Assembly: GCA_963575745.1 (NCBI GenBank)
Contig: CAUYUJ010019105.1
Location: forward strand, 51,001 to 115,000
Origin: Prorocentrum cordatum
Lineage: Eukaryota > Sar > Dinophyceae > Prorocentrales > Prorocentraceae
Direction of reading: 5' to 3'
DNA: 64,000 bases
This document shows positions 43,388-53,120 of this stretch, piece after piece (the first letter of the stretch is position 1; every line of letters begins with the position of its first letter). Position numbers and translations under genes: made by a program. The notes under the pieces are model-generated. The model was given only the letters and a program-made list of their open reading frames with translations. It made no database searches and had not been told where the DNA came from.

Positions 43388-45062
43388 TTACCATGGCGTA
43401 GATCCCTTTTCTACTCGCACAGTCGGATGTTGAGCAGGGCAATGATCCCGAAAGGGTACGCGATGCATTGTAGAGCACGGCATGGCATGGCGTAGACGAG
43501 CACCGCAAAGCGTAGTATGTCACAGCACGGCGTGGCGTGGCGTAGTGAAGAATTGCATCACAAAACTTTGCAACGCAAAGCATGGCATCGCACAGCGGCC
43601 CCGAACATAACATTGCATAGCATGGCGTTGAAGATCAAAGCGTAGCATGGCATAGCATGACGTGGCACTTACGCACTGGATATGACAGCTGCAGCTGAAG
43701 GCATGGCATCGCGCAGCGGCACGCAACCTCGTATTGCATTGCATGCCGTGGCATGGCACGGGAAATGACGCCAGCGCTGCAGCGGGAGCACGATTTGGAA
43801 CGACCAGCGGCGCGGAAAATAGGACGAACGCTGCAGCGGGAGCAACATTCTGAAGGACCGGAAAGACTCGGATTTTCAAAAACATAGATGAAAACCAAAC
43901 TCCCGGGAATCCTGTGCGGAAAAGGACGCCGCCCAAAAGGGGGGGGGCTTTCTGCGGCCCCAAAAATCAACGAATCGACACCGGATGTGTAATCACCTCC
44001 AATGTTTTTGCCGGGGATCATTTTCTAGATTTGGGGCTTCTTAAAAAGGATCGAAAACGTCGGCGCTGCAGCGGGAGCACGTTTTGGAACAACGAGAGGC
44101 GCAGAAATTGGGCCAGCGCTGCAGCGGGAGCACGATTCGGAACGAGCGGGAGCGCGGAAATGAGGCCAGCGCTGCAGCGGGAACACGATTCGGAAGGAGC
44201 GGGAGCCCGAAAATTAGGCCAGCGCCTCAGCGAGAGCAGCATTTTAGAAAAAAACACAAGCGAAAACCCAACTCCGGGGAATCCTGTGTGTAAAAAAACA
44301 ATACGCGGGGGGGTGCCGAACATCTTCCGGACGCCATCAGGGGAAGTGGGAGAGTAGTATTCATATTGTGTAATTGTCGAGGAAGAGGGGGAGGAGGGAG
44401 AGGAGGAGGAGGGGGAGGGGGAGGAGGGGGAGGAGGGGGGTGCGGAAGGGGGAAGGAGGAGGAGGGGGAGGAGGGGGAGGAGGCAAGCTGGGTGCGCCAG
44501 CGTCACATCTGGCGTCCTGCCCCTCCCTCCACATCCCGTTCCATGGCGTAGGTCCCCTCTCTATTCGCACAGTCGGATGTCGAGCAGGGCAGTGATCCCG
44601 AGAGGGTACGCGATGGATGGAAAGACATGGCGTAGAAACGCACGCCACAGCATAGCATGTCATAGCATGGTGTCCGCACAACCTGGCATCGCACAAAGGT
44701 GCACAACACAGCATCGCATTGCATGCCGTGGCATGGCACTGGATGACTTGGAGAGTACGTGGCCCGTCTACGAAAGGACAAAACCTGTCCAGAATGCTGG
44801 CTCCATGTCATCCGCAAACGTGCCTGCCCAATGTGGGCGCTTTCGAATACCAAGTGGCGTCCCGAGGCGCAAGAACGAGGCCAGCGCTGCAGCGGGACGA
44901 TTTTGAATGACCGAATCGCGGAAATGAGACTGCGCTGAAGCGGGAACATCATTGTGGAAGCCGGATGGACAAAATCACATAGGAAAAATAAGCAATGAAT
45001 TCCTGTGTCAAAAACAATACGCGGAGAGGACCGAGCACTCTCTGGACAGCCAGAGGAGAGAT
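43388..45062. repeat. Composite tandem array with a period near 1.1 kb
   Basis: Two long units: ATGGCGTAG..CTACTCGCACAGTCGG near 43393 and ATGGCGTAG..CTATTCGCACAGTCGG near 44540. Each runs through GATCCCGA(A/G)AGGGTACGCG, a GCATGGCATGGCGTAG-type micro-repeat zone (43470-43760; 44610-44750), and a zone of roughly 50-bp units carrying GCGCTGCAGCGGGAGCACGA (43770-43860, 44065-44240, 44880-44955), ending in AATCCTGTGTG..AACAATACGCG. GCGCTGCAGCGGGAGC holds the near-palindrome CGCTGCAGCG. No frame is preserved. Confidence 0.75.
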
Positions 45063-45204
45063 GAGAGTAGTATGCATATGATGATGAGAGGGGGGAGGAC
45101 GGAGAAGAGGGGAGGGAATGAGGAGGATGGGGCCCCCATCCTCCTCCCCCTTCCAACCCCCATCTCCCTCCTCTCTGTTCCCCCCCACTCATGGGGGGGG
45201 GTCA

Positions 45205-45262
45205 AGGGAGGAGGAGGAGGAGGAGGAGGAGGAGGAGGAGGAGGAGGAGGAAAAGGTGAACG
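45205..45262. repeat. (GGA)n
   Basis: GGA tract, about 55 bp. Confidence 0.9.
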
Positions 45263-45932
45263 ACAGGGGTGGAGGAGGAGATTTTGTTCATCGCGATGCG
45301 CGCACGCAGTGGAGGAGCAGGAGGAGGAGAAAGGGGGGAGGGGAAGGACACCCTCTCCCCCCTCCATCAATTTTCCATCTGATCAACTTCTCCCAATCGC
45401 ACCACCAGACGGGTTGGTAGGGCGGGCTGGGCGTTCCGTGTGGGAATGCCTGCCGGCGTGTGGCCCCCAGGCCTGGATCTCCGAACGACTGCGCAGGTGG
45501 AGGGCGCGTTGTCTTCAGAAGGTGCCTCTCGCCGCAGCGCCACTCGAACTCGGCCCGTCACGCCACCTCGCTTGCTTGCTCAAGTACGTGGACGGGAGTC
45601 AACAAGGTTGCTCTCGTCTGGGCGCTGCGCGCATTCGCCCCAATTCTATCCACATCGGTTGCACTGCTCAAGGATGGGTGGGAGGGCAAGATGCGGCTCT
45701 AGCTTGAGCGCAGGGCTCGTTTACCCTTCAGAGATCCCAGCGATTAAATGAATGGACCACACGACGTGTTGAAACTTGTGACTATCGCCGCAATCGTAGT
45801 CGCGCACGTTCGCCGCACATCATGCAACTGCCACTCATACTGAAGGCTATTCCCTTTTTATTACGGGGATCTTGTTCTAAACCTCTTCCAACGCCAAACA
45901 CAGAAACGTGACACCAATCAACAACCACCAAT
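45263..45932. other. No gene recognised; unique spacer
   Basis: One of the least repetitive stretches here. Frames are open but unidentified. Confidence 0.4.
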
Positions 45933-46199
45933 ATGGAAGATGGCTGTATGCAAACCTGTGGCTACCGTGTGAGATGCTCCTTGGTGTCATGTTTCGATCT
46001 CCCCAAGTTTCATGTTCCGAAGCACAGGACAGCAAAGCAATTCATGGACGCTTGCAAGGTGGTGCCATTTCGATCTGCGCTTCAACTCTGCGCTCCGACA
46101 CACGGGTCCCGTTCTGCAGCCGCAGGGATGACAGGCGGTTCCGTTCCACGGCAATTTTGGGGTCCTCATGCTGACGATGCGTACGCCCGTGATGAGTGA
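45933..46199 (+). CDS. Candidate small open reading frame, unknown product
   Basis: 88 codons from ATG to TGA in non-repetitive, average-GC DNA, where open frames this long are less expected. The peptide has mixed composition and six Cys (for example MEDGCMQTCGYRVRCSL and KFHVPKHRTAKQFMDACK). No domain, signal peptide or membrane segment is recognisable. A second frame is open across the same bases, so coding status is unproven. Confidence 0.25.
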   Translation: MEDGCMQTCGYRVRCSLVSCFDLPKFHVPKHRTAKQFMDACKVVPFRSALQLCAPTHGSRSAAAGMTGGSVPRQFWGPHADDAYARDE

Positions 46200-46571
46200 A
46201 CCTCCTGTGTGCTGGGCCTACTCCGGTCCCCCTTCTCTAAGATGAAGCCGGGATCGGGGCAAAATTTGACCGGGATAAAAATCATGCTCGGTTTTTCAAA
46301 TCACCGGGGGCGCCGCCGAACGGGCCTGCCACGCCTTGGGCGCCATCGGCTTCGCGAGGGAAGAAAAGCGCCCCGGCGCGGATGAGGCCACGGCGCGTAT
46401 TTGGCCACGCGCGCGACCGAGGGAATTCAGCGCCAAGCGCCTTTCACCCCACACAAAGCATTGTCCGCCCTCCCCTCCTCCCCTGCCTCCTCCGAGGGGG
46501 AGGGACATGTGGAGGGGGCAGGGGTGAAGGGGGGGCTCCCACTTCTCCTCCCCCTCCTCCTCATCCTATGG
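46200..46571. other. No gene recognised; spacer
   Basis: Unique sequence, C- and CTCC-rich near 46465-46560. Confidence 0.4.
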
Positions 46572-46743
46572 TTAGGTCGGGCCTGTCCCCTTACAGGGGG
46601 AGTTTGGACGAAAACAAAAAAAATAGTGAAACAATACCCTAAGATACTCAAACATGGTCCAAAAATCGCCCCCCCCCCAGACTATTTTTTACTACGTTTG
46701 AACATTCCTCCTGTAGAGGGACAGGCCCGACTTAATCCTATGG
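46563..46743 (+). mobile_element. T2 family, copy 4: TIR element with 9-bp target duplication
   Basis: The element is 46572-46734 (163 bp). The left end TTAGGTCGGGCCTGTCCCCT and the reverse complement of the right end TAAGTCGGGCCTGTCCCTCT agree at nearly every position, and the pairing goes on (TACAGGGGGAGTTTGGACG against TACAGGAGGAATGTTCAAACG). ATCCTATGG lies immediately outside both ends (46563-46571 and 46735-46743), a perfect 9-bp duplication. The interior has an 8-A run and a C run but no coding capacity. A 9-bp duplication with long TIRs is the pattern of Mutator-like elements, but that assignment is inference. Confidence 0.9.
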
Positions 46744-46811
46744 GGGAAGGGGCGGGTCCCATGTTCTCTTGCATCCTCGGAGGGACCCTCGTCTGCCCCA
46801 TCGCGGCCCTG

Positions 46812-46928
46812 GCCACGGCGAATCCGCGTCGAATCCCTATCGGACTCGTCGGATCCGTGTCGAATCCGTGTCGAATCCACGTCGAACCCACGCCGAATCC
46901 GCGCCGAGTTCACGTCGAGCCCGTGCCG
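46812..46928 (+). repeat. 11-bp tandem repeat (GAATCCGCGTC)
   Basis: About ten units of 9-12 bp: GAATCCGCGTC, GAATCCGTGTC, GAATCCACGTC, GAACCCACGCC and so on. Confidence 0.85.
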
Positions 46929-47051
46929 GGCACAAGAAAAGACACCAATATTGGAAACAGGCGAGGTCCCCCGAGGATGCAGGGTAACCACTAGGGAGGG
47001 AGAGTGACGAACAACAGAAAGAGGGACGGATAGTATAAAGAGGATGAGACT

Positions 47052-47459
47052 GAAGGGGCCCAGGGACACACAGATGACTAGACACAACTCCCAGGAATCC
47101 CCCATATTTTCCCATATGCTCTGGGCTTCCCACCCACGGTCCAATTTGTTATATATCTTTCCTTGGGAATGTGGACGTTTTCTCATTCGGTGTTACGACA
47201 TTGGGCGGACGAGAGGGGGAGTGGGAGGGTCTGGCTCTGGACCTCTGCTTAGCGCGACTGTTTGGAACAATGCTTGCATGGGGAATCCTATGGGGAGCCG
47301 TCCACCTGCTTGAAACAGGCGCCCCAAACAGCCAATATCTACTCCATGAGGGGGGAGGGGCGGGGGGGGGCGAGGGCCCGCGCCGATCGGCAAAACAATG
47401 AACAAGAACATGAACCCAATCGACGATTCATTGTATCTGTGCTGTTGTTCCCCTCCTGA
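47052..47459 (+). mobile_element. P family, copy 5, split by a G element
   Basis: The left part (47052-47176) begins GAAGGGGCCCAGGGACACAC and stops at GGGAATGTGGACG. The right part (47416-47459) resumes CAATCGACGATTCATTGTAT and ends CCCCTCCTGA. Rejoined, they match the P consensus. The 243 bp between them are a G family element. Confidence 0.75.
47177..47419 (+). mobile_element. G family, copy 2, nested in a P element
   Basis: About 243 bp with a partner at 42200-42412 in the opposite orientation. One plus-strand frame reads a hydrophobic stretch (LALDLCLARLFGTMLAWGIL then WGAVHLLE) that could span a membrane. The same peptide skeleton (LDLC..WGAVHLL) is kept in the other copy. Confidence 0.65.
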
Positions 47460-47506
47460 GATGCGGAAGATGAGCATCTGCTGGACTAGCAGCCCAGAAG
47501 CATGCT

Positions 47507-47662
47507 ACAGTCGGACTTCATGGGACAGGACACGCGAGAGGACAAAAGGACCCTTCCGAGGGCCACATTACCACAGGAATGCAGGAGGCATGGGTCGCGA
47601 GACCCAGGGCACAAAGGTACCCTTGACTTGGCAGGGTCGACCTACTAATCCGGGCCGACTGT
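47507..47662. mobile_element. T3 family, copy 2
   Basis: ACAGTCGG at the left, CCGACTGT at the right; 156 bp, colinear with 7727-7881 with roughly 85% identity by eye. Confidence 0.75.
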
Positions 47663-47702
47663 ATGTAGGATCTCTGGTGCTTCTGCCTTGTGGTGTGTAT
47701 AT

Positions 47703-47895
47703 TCGGGAGCGGCCAAGAGGGGGGTGTCCAAGAGGGGGGGGTGCAAATCATGGCCGGCGGCACGTGCGCGGCCCAGCGGGGGGGCCAGGGACGTAATGAA
47801 ATAAGAAGAGGCGCCGTGAGACCTGGGGAAATATCATGGCCCACGCCAGGATAGCCACCCCCCCTAGTCGTCACCCCCCTCTTTTCCGCCCCCGA
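47703..47895 (+). mobile_element. T1 family, copy 2
   Basis: TCGGGAGCGGCCAAGAGGGG to CTCTTTTCCGCCCCCGA, 193 bp, close to 11513-11707. The internal palindrome is damaged (CCAGGATAG). No clear flanking duplication. Confidence 0.85.
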
Positions 47896-47969
47896 TCGTG
47901 CACCCATGCTCTTCTCAGGAGGTCGAGGGATTTCCGAGCCTTCCGAGACAGGGCAACGACACCCATACA

Positions 47970-48105
47970 TAGGTCGGGCACGTCCTCCTACAGTCGGATT
48001 TGGGGTAAAAAATTGGAAATACTCAGAACTACTCAAACATATTCCCGGACAAATCGAACAATCGTCCCGAATTCTTCCTATGTTTGAATTTCACTCCTGT
48101 AGAGT
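47970..48105 (+). mobile_element. T2 family, one-ended copy joined to a T1 end
   Basis: Left end TAGGTCGGGCACGTCCTCCT. The body has the T2 landmarks CTACTCAAACATA and CTCCTGTAGAG, but the terminal GGACATGCCCGAC is replaced by ACACCCCCTCTTCTCCGCCC then CCGA (48105-48131), which is the right terminal repeat of T1. Confidence 0.6.
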
Positions 48106-48269
48106 TACACCCCCTCTTCTCCGCCCCCGATATGTTCTTCGCGCGAGCGCGGCGGTCCCTGTGCGTGTCCCCGGGGGAGAGCGGGCGGGTGGCCATGGGG
48201 GGGCGACGACCGAAGGCCCAGGGTTCCGTCGGGCATGTCCCCCCCAGGATACCGAGGGGAGAGCGGGGA

Positions 48270-48352
48270 GGCTCTCCTCCTCCTCCTCCTCCCTCTCCTC
48301 CTCCCTCTCCTCCTCCTCCTCATCCTCCTCCTCCTCCTCCTCCTCCTCCAGG
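48270..48352. repeat. (TCC)n
   Basis: TCC tract. Confidence 0.9.
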
Positions 48353-48599
48353 GCCCTTTCTTGGCCCCCACTTGGGGTCACTCTTCAGGGCTGGACCGGA
48401 ACGCTGTTGTTCGCTTTGTTGTTCGTCTTGTGCTACCTGTTTCCCTGCGCCTCCATGCCGAAGCGAAAAACAAGCCACAGCCGAAGTCTAGCAAAACAAC
48501 GTTTAGCTCCAGCCTGGTCACCCTTCAATGCCACCCGCCCGAAGAAAAGCACCCCAGTCAAGTCTGGGCGGGTCCAGGCCACGGATGCCAGAACTCCTG

Positions 48600-48930
48600 G
48601 GCGCGAGCTTCAGGCCCTGTGTGGCTCCGCAGGAGCGCCCCGAGGGAACTCCAAGGGGATCTGAGACGGCCCCAAGGGCGCCACAAAATTTCCTCTTCAC
48701 GCCCCCAGAGCCTCCAACCAGGGCCCCTAAGGGAACCCCCTAAGAGAGCCTCGAAATGCAATACTGATTGATGCTCCTTAGGGTGTTGGAACATTTCGGC
48801 GTTCTCGCTGTTTCGGGCTCCGAGAGCTCCAAGCAGGCCCAAAGCGACCCGAAAGATCCTCCAAAGAGTGCCCTCCAAGAGGGCGCCGAGAAGGCCCATG
48901 AGGGCCCAAGAGCCTCGCACGACGGCCCAA
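48600..48930. repeat. Degenerate CCAAGAGGCC array (copy 6, diverged)
   Basis: CCCCGAGGGAACTCCAAGGG, GACGGCCCCAAGGGCGCC and GCCCTCCAAGAGGGCGCC units with the same rhythm as 4918-5185, more diverged. Confidence 0.6.
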
Positions 48931-48939
48931 GAGGAGGAG

Positions 48940-49099
48940 GAAGAGGAGGAGGAGGAGGAAGACGAGGAGGTAGAGCGGCCTTGGGGGGCGGAGCAGTGCG
49001 TTCGGCCGCATGGATGGGCCCCCGCCGTCGCCGCTCAGAGCGGCACCTTCATCGTGATCACAGCGCCGCGCACGCCGATCACCTTGCCGAACGAGGCGT
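48940..49099. other. No gene seen; spacer downstream of LINE copy 1
   Basis: Short GGA tract near 48932-48970, then unique sequence. Confidence 0.4.
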
Positions 49100-50030
49100 A
49101 GCCGAGTCGGCCATCCATATTCTCATAGCCCTGCCAGCCAAACAGCCAACTCATCCTCCATGGCTCCCGCCGGTGGTTTGCCCGTCTTCACCGTGGCTCC
49201 CGCTTGGATCAGCGCTCTGTGGATGCTGTCCTTGATGTTGCTCTGCTGCTTCTGCTCCTCTGATGGGTCCTCCTCGGCCTCCGCGTCGGTTCAGGGCCCC
49301 TGCTCGATATGCAGTGTGATCTTCGCCTGGTTGCTGTCGTAGCACTTGCTGATCTTCAGGTGCTTCACCTTGTTGAGGACTGTCGCCGCACTGACCTGGC
49401 CCACGAACTTCCCGTGCTCTGCGAGGATGCTCTTGGTCTTGGCGCCCGCGTCCTCGGAGCAGAGGTCGAAATAAGCGCGACGTAGAGGTGTCCTTCTGGT
49501 GGTCCCAGCGAATGTCCCTTGCCCGCCCCCCTGCACTTGTCCGCGTAGATCTTCCTGCAGGCTCGGAACGCTGTATCCGCCTCGCTGCTCGCCACCTCCT
49601 CGATGTCCTTCTCGTTTGGCACGCGCCAAGTCATCCTGGAAGAGGCAGATGTCTAGCGAGATCTCGCGCTCTGCGGTGGGGAGGTGAATCGCGCAAGCGC
49701 GGCCCTGGAAGCTTGAGGGGTGCACAAAAGGATGCATATGTGGACAGGGAGGACAGGCTGGGTTCTCGATCGGTGTCAGCGGGTAGTGAAGCCTGGTGTT
49801 GTCGGCAACGCAGCGCTTGTGTTTGAGAGATCGAAACAGATGATCTTCGGCTTGGGCTCGATCGAGAAACGTGGTGCGACAGAGCGGACACTGATTGGTG
49901 ATGGTGACTGCTGCAGCTGCTGGTCGAGGCCCATGCCCTCCTCCTTTTGTCGCGGTCTGATGGGTGCAGAGCGCTGTCCATGATGACGAAAACTCGGCCG
50001 CAGACTTGTCCCGCGTCCGTTAACAGGTCA
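49100..50030 (-). pseudogene. LINE copy 1, C-terminal zinc-finger region
   Basis: This continues the reverse-transcriptase frame set. A KCDLLTDAGQVCGRVF peptide near 50035-49988 looks like the first half of a zinc finger. A frame change follows, then NQCPLCRTTFLDRAQAEDHL near 49893-49834 with a second His further on: a CxxC..H..H zinc finger. Downstream come CPPCPHMHPF, then in another frame NEKDIEEVASSEADTAFRAC, and finally KTKSILAEHGKFVGQVSAAT with HLKISKCYD, ending in a stop near 49291. After that stop the same frame reads on as an acidic, Gln-rich segment (EEDPSEEQKQQSNIKDS) to about 49170. Nucleic-acid binding is the likely role by analogy with zinc fingers of other LINE proteins. At least three frameshifts. 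Confidence 0.55.
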
Positions 50031-51749
50031 CACTTGTAGTAACCCAGTTCGTCTCCTGCCCGTTGGTCTTGTTCGTGGGGTTGAGGCTCGAAACCAGGCG
50101 GTGGAATCGTTACTGCCGATGCCCTGGCTCTGAGCTCTGCCACGTCGATCCTGATGAAAACCGCTGCAACCTCTGCGTCGTGATACAGTTGGGTGATGCT
50201 CCCGTCCCATGCGTAGATGAACTCCTCGGCGCTGTCTAACTCGAGGATGGAGAGGACGTCGTTGTAGTACTGCTTCGCCATGGGGCTCGCGTCCGCGATG
50301 AGGGGGGCCATTGTCGCCTAGCTCTCCGATGTGCTCACGATTATAGTCGTTCCCGGACTTGGTGATGCCGAAAAGTGCCGTGACCCACTGATCGTAATCT
50401 GTCGGGTGCTTGACAGAGGCCTGTATCATGCGTAGCCTCCTCACTCGCAGCTCGACGTACATCGGGGAGATGTGGCAGTGCTTGAACACTTCGCTGTTGG
50501 CCATGGTGCGGTAGGTGCCCGCTTCGTCGATGTTGGTGGCATTGCCTTGCATGGGTACGCGCAGGTAGGTGGCGATGACGGCGTCGAGGCGCTTGTATTT
50601 GGTGTCCTTGAGGAGGTAGGATTCCATGCCGCTGGCTGCGGCACCGAGCACCCTGTTAATGAATATGATACGTTTGAGGCGCCACGGTACTTTGCGATGC
50701 CAGAACTTGCCCATGATGTGCCAGGCTCGCTTGATGCTTTGAATGCGCATGTCGATCTCGATGGTGTTGCTGCCGCCGTGGTGGAAGTGGCCGCCCAGGT
50801 ACTTAAGGGTGCGAAGGACTCGCCCTTTGACTTGGTCTGCTAGGGCGCGGTTCTCCCTCCTCGTGCGAAGGCCTCCGCCGATATCCTCCTTGTCCCTGTT
50901 CTGGTGGAACCCGTGCTCGGCAAGGCACTGATCGAGGATGGTGTTGCTGTTGGCGAGGGCCGAGGCGGCGTCCCGCGCAGCGCCCGATGGGACAAGGTGC
51001 ATCTTGAAGATGTCGTCGACGTACAGGTAAACGGAAAGGTCGAGCAAGGCGTGCGTAATGGGTGACACGGCCGCGAAGGGGGCGGTGTCCTGCGGGGTCT
51101 CCTCGAGCCATTGTCCCACTGGTTGCTCATGAACGAATTTGGAAGATGTCGGCCCTGTGCTGCAACCTGGCATGACCCCCGATCCGAGGTGGAAGTCGCC
51201 TGTGGAGTCGAACCCGTCGATCTGGACGCTGGCGCACTGGTAGCGTTGGTGAAATAGACGTTGTTCTGTTACGCTGAGGGCGGTCGGGATGGTGTTGATG
51301 GCCTTGTCGATCTTGGTGCTGGGGGAGGCGTCGGTGGCGCCCCTGCTGCCGACGATGAAGTCTGCCTTGGCCCGCTGCAGGCGGTGGGCGACGATGCGGG
51401 AGGCTGCCATGGGGACTTCGCGACGCCGATGAGGCCAGCAGCCGTGAGCATGAGGTGGAGGTGGCCACGGCTTGGACTTGCACTGAAGCTGTTTGTAGAA
51501 GCAGCGCCAGAAGGGGCACAGCATGCGGAGTGCGCGCAAGCCGAGTACCTTGGGCTTGCCGTTCTTCTTGTCGAGGGTGAAGCTCTGGCTGTGGTGGGCG
51601 TTGAGTGGGGCGAAGCCGACGCGGCACGCGTGGCTGAGGACTGACTCGAAGCTCTCCTGCGCGAGGGATGCCTCAGCGAGCTCGCCATCGTAACCCGCGC
51701 CTGTCGTCTTCGACTTCTGCTTGGTGATGTTGGCGGGCTGGGGGGTCAC
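50028..51749 (-). pseudogene. LINE copy 1, reverse transcriptase region
   Basis: Long frame of 573 codons. The reverse transcriptase would copy element RNA into DNA at the nicked target. Visible motifs: GVMPGCSTGP (residues 191-200, the palm motif usually G-xx-xG-x-xxSP), the catalytic box LYVDDIFK (residues 242-249; YVDD at 51012-51023), and LKYLGGHF followed by a thumb-like region (RIQSIKRAWHIMGKFWHRKV). RLDAVIATYLRVPMQG is typical of the end of dinoflagellate-type reverse transcriptases. The region expected to hold the first catalytic Asp reads GATDASPSTKID near residues 137-148, with Gly where Asp would be expected. About residues 96-115 look frameshifted (PPPPHAHGCWPHRRR). The N-terminus is set only by the upstream stop; the same frame continues past TAG into the endonuclease region. 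Confidence 0.8.
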
Positions 51750-51773
51750 CTGGAAGATCTCGGCGGGCAGTGA

Positions 51774-53120
51774 CTAGTCTGGCACGGCGGCGCGCTTCTT
51801 GAAGTACTTAAGTCGCTTGGTGACGCCGTAGAGTGCTCGCTTGATGCCGTCCTTGGCGTCCTCGTATTCCTGGCGAACTTGTAGGTTGTGTTCGGTGGTG
51901 AACTCGTAGGTGGTCTCTTTCAAGATGCGCTTCTCTTCCTCGAGGTCGATCTGGTGAGCTCTGAACCCTCCGTGCTGGCCGTCTTGTGCAATGTGATCTG
52001 CCCACTCCTGCAAGCTGGGGCGTGCTCTGGCCGCGCGGCTGTAGTTGCGTTTGCGCTTGCCATAGTTGGTGCCGGCCAGGGGCCGAGACAGTTGACGTAC
52101 TTCTGCGTGTTCTCGTCGTTGCCAGGCCTCGTAAATGCGCTCCTCTAGGTGTTGTCTTCGTTCGGCCTCGTGCTGGCGCTTCTGCTTCTTGAGGGCGAGT
52201 GAGAGGACCTCGATCTGGTACTCGATCTCGTAGTTGGGGTCGGTCCCGATGTACTCCTCTCTGAGCTTGGCGCGCTCCTGTAGTAGCCGCAAGCGTTCCT
52301 CCATGAGCTGGTAGTACTGGTCGGGCTTGGACTTCTGGCGATCGAAGAAGGGCTTGGCTGTCTCCTTCGTGATGTTCACGATGAGCTCCCAGTGTGCGTC
52401 CACTGTGTTGTCCCCTGCCAACTCCTTCAGCTTGTCCTGGTGCTTGCCGAAATTGAACTCCAGCGCGTCATTGAACTCCTTGCGGTACTTGCCCGTCTGC
52501 AGGGCCAGGGCCATCTTGTCGTAGTCCCAGGCGGTCCTCTTTAGATCTGTGAACACATTCGGGATGATGACGTTGGCGGCTGCAATCAGTGGGGCATGGT
52601 CGCGCGGCGCGTTGTCATTGATAAGTTGAAGTGCCTTGGCCGCGCGCCACCAGACTCTGCAAGAAGTAATGTGGGTACATAGTCCATGAGGCACTGCAAT
52701 GTAGTCGGGCCGTGTGGCCTGTCCTTGGGCTCCGAAGTGCGTGGGCCCCGCGTGCCAGAAGGTGTTCAGGATGCACATGCCGTGTACGTCGAGCATGTTG
52801 TGGAAGGCAGCGGCTGCGTCTCCAGGTACTCCTGTAGGGTTTGCGTCGCCGATCACGTTGCTGGGCGCGGCTGGAAGCAATCCGTCCTGGCCGTAGTGGT
52901 CGTTCAGGTCGAGGCCGATGATCGGCGTGCTCCTGGTGGGCGTCTCGTTCAGGGTCTTGTTGATCCACTTGAGCGTCTCGTTGACCGTCTTGACCCAGGC
53001 GTTGTGGTACTTAGCGTGCCCTGACCTTGGAGGTAGATACGCAACAATGAAGGTCATGTCGAGTTCTCCTCGACGCAGGCGAACTGCCTTGCGCGTCCTT
53101 GAATGCTCTGCGGCGGGCTG
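51774..53120 (-). pseudogene. LINE copy 1, endonuclease C-terminal half and linker
   Basis: Apurinic-type endonuclease/exonuclease/phosphatase fold, which would nick target DNA to prime reverse transcription. Motifs, counting from the Met at 53282: MTFIVAYLPPRSG (76-88), IIGLDLNDHYGQDG (121-134, the Asp-x-Asn pair), ATRPDYIAVPHG (189-200) and RDHAPLIAAANV (227-238, the Asp-His pair). After it comes a long charged, coiled-coil-like linker (about residues 310-400: EERLRLLQERAKLREEY, KKQKRQHEAERRQH), then a conserved-looking KRALYGVTKRLKYFKKRAAV block just before the TAG at 51774-51776. That TAG is in the same frame as the reverse transcriptase frame that follows. The first 70 or so residues from the Met at 53282 are out of frame. 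Confidence 0.8.

Noticed and set aside
43470-44750. Repeated ATGGCATGGC-type start codons suggesting small genes
   Set aside because: They are part of a GCATGGCATAGC micro-repeat without open frames.
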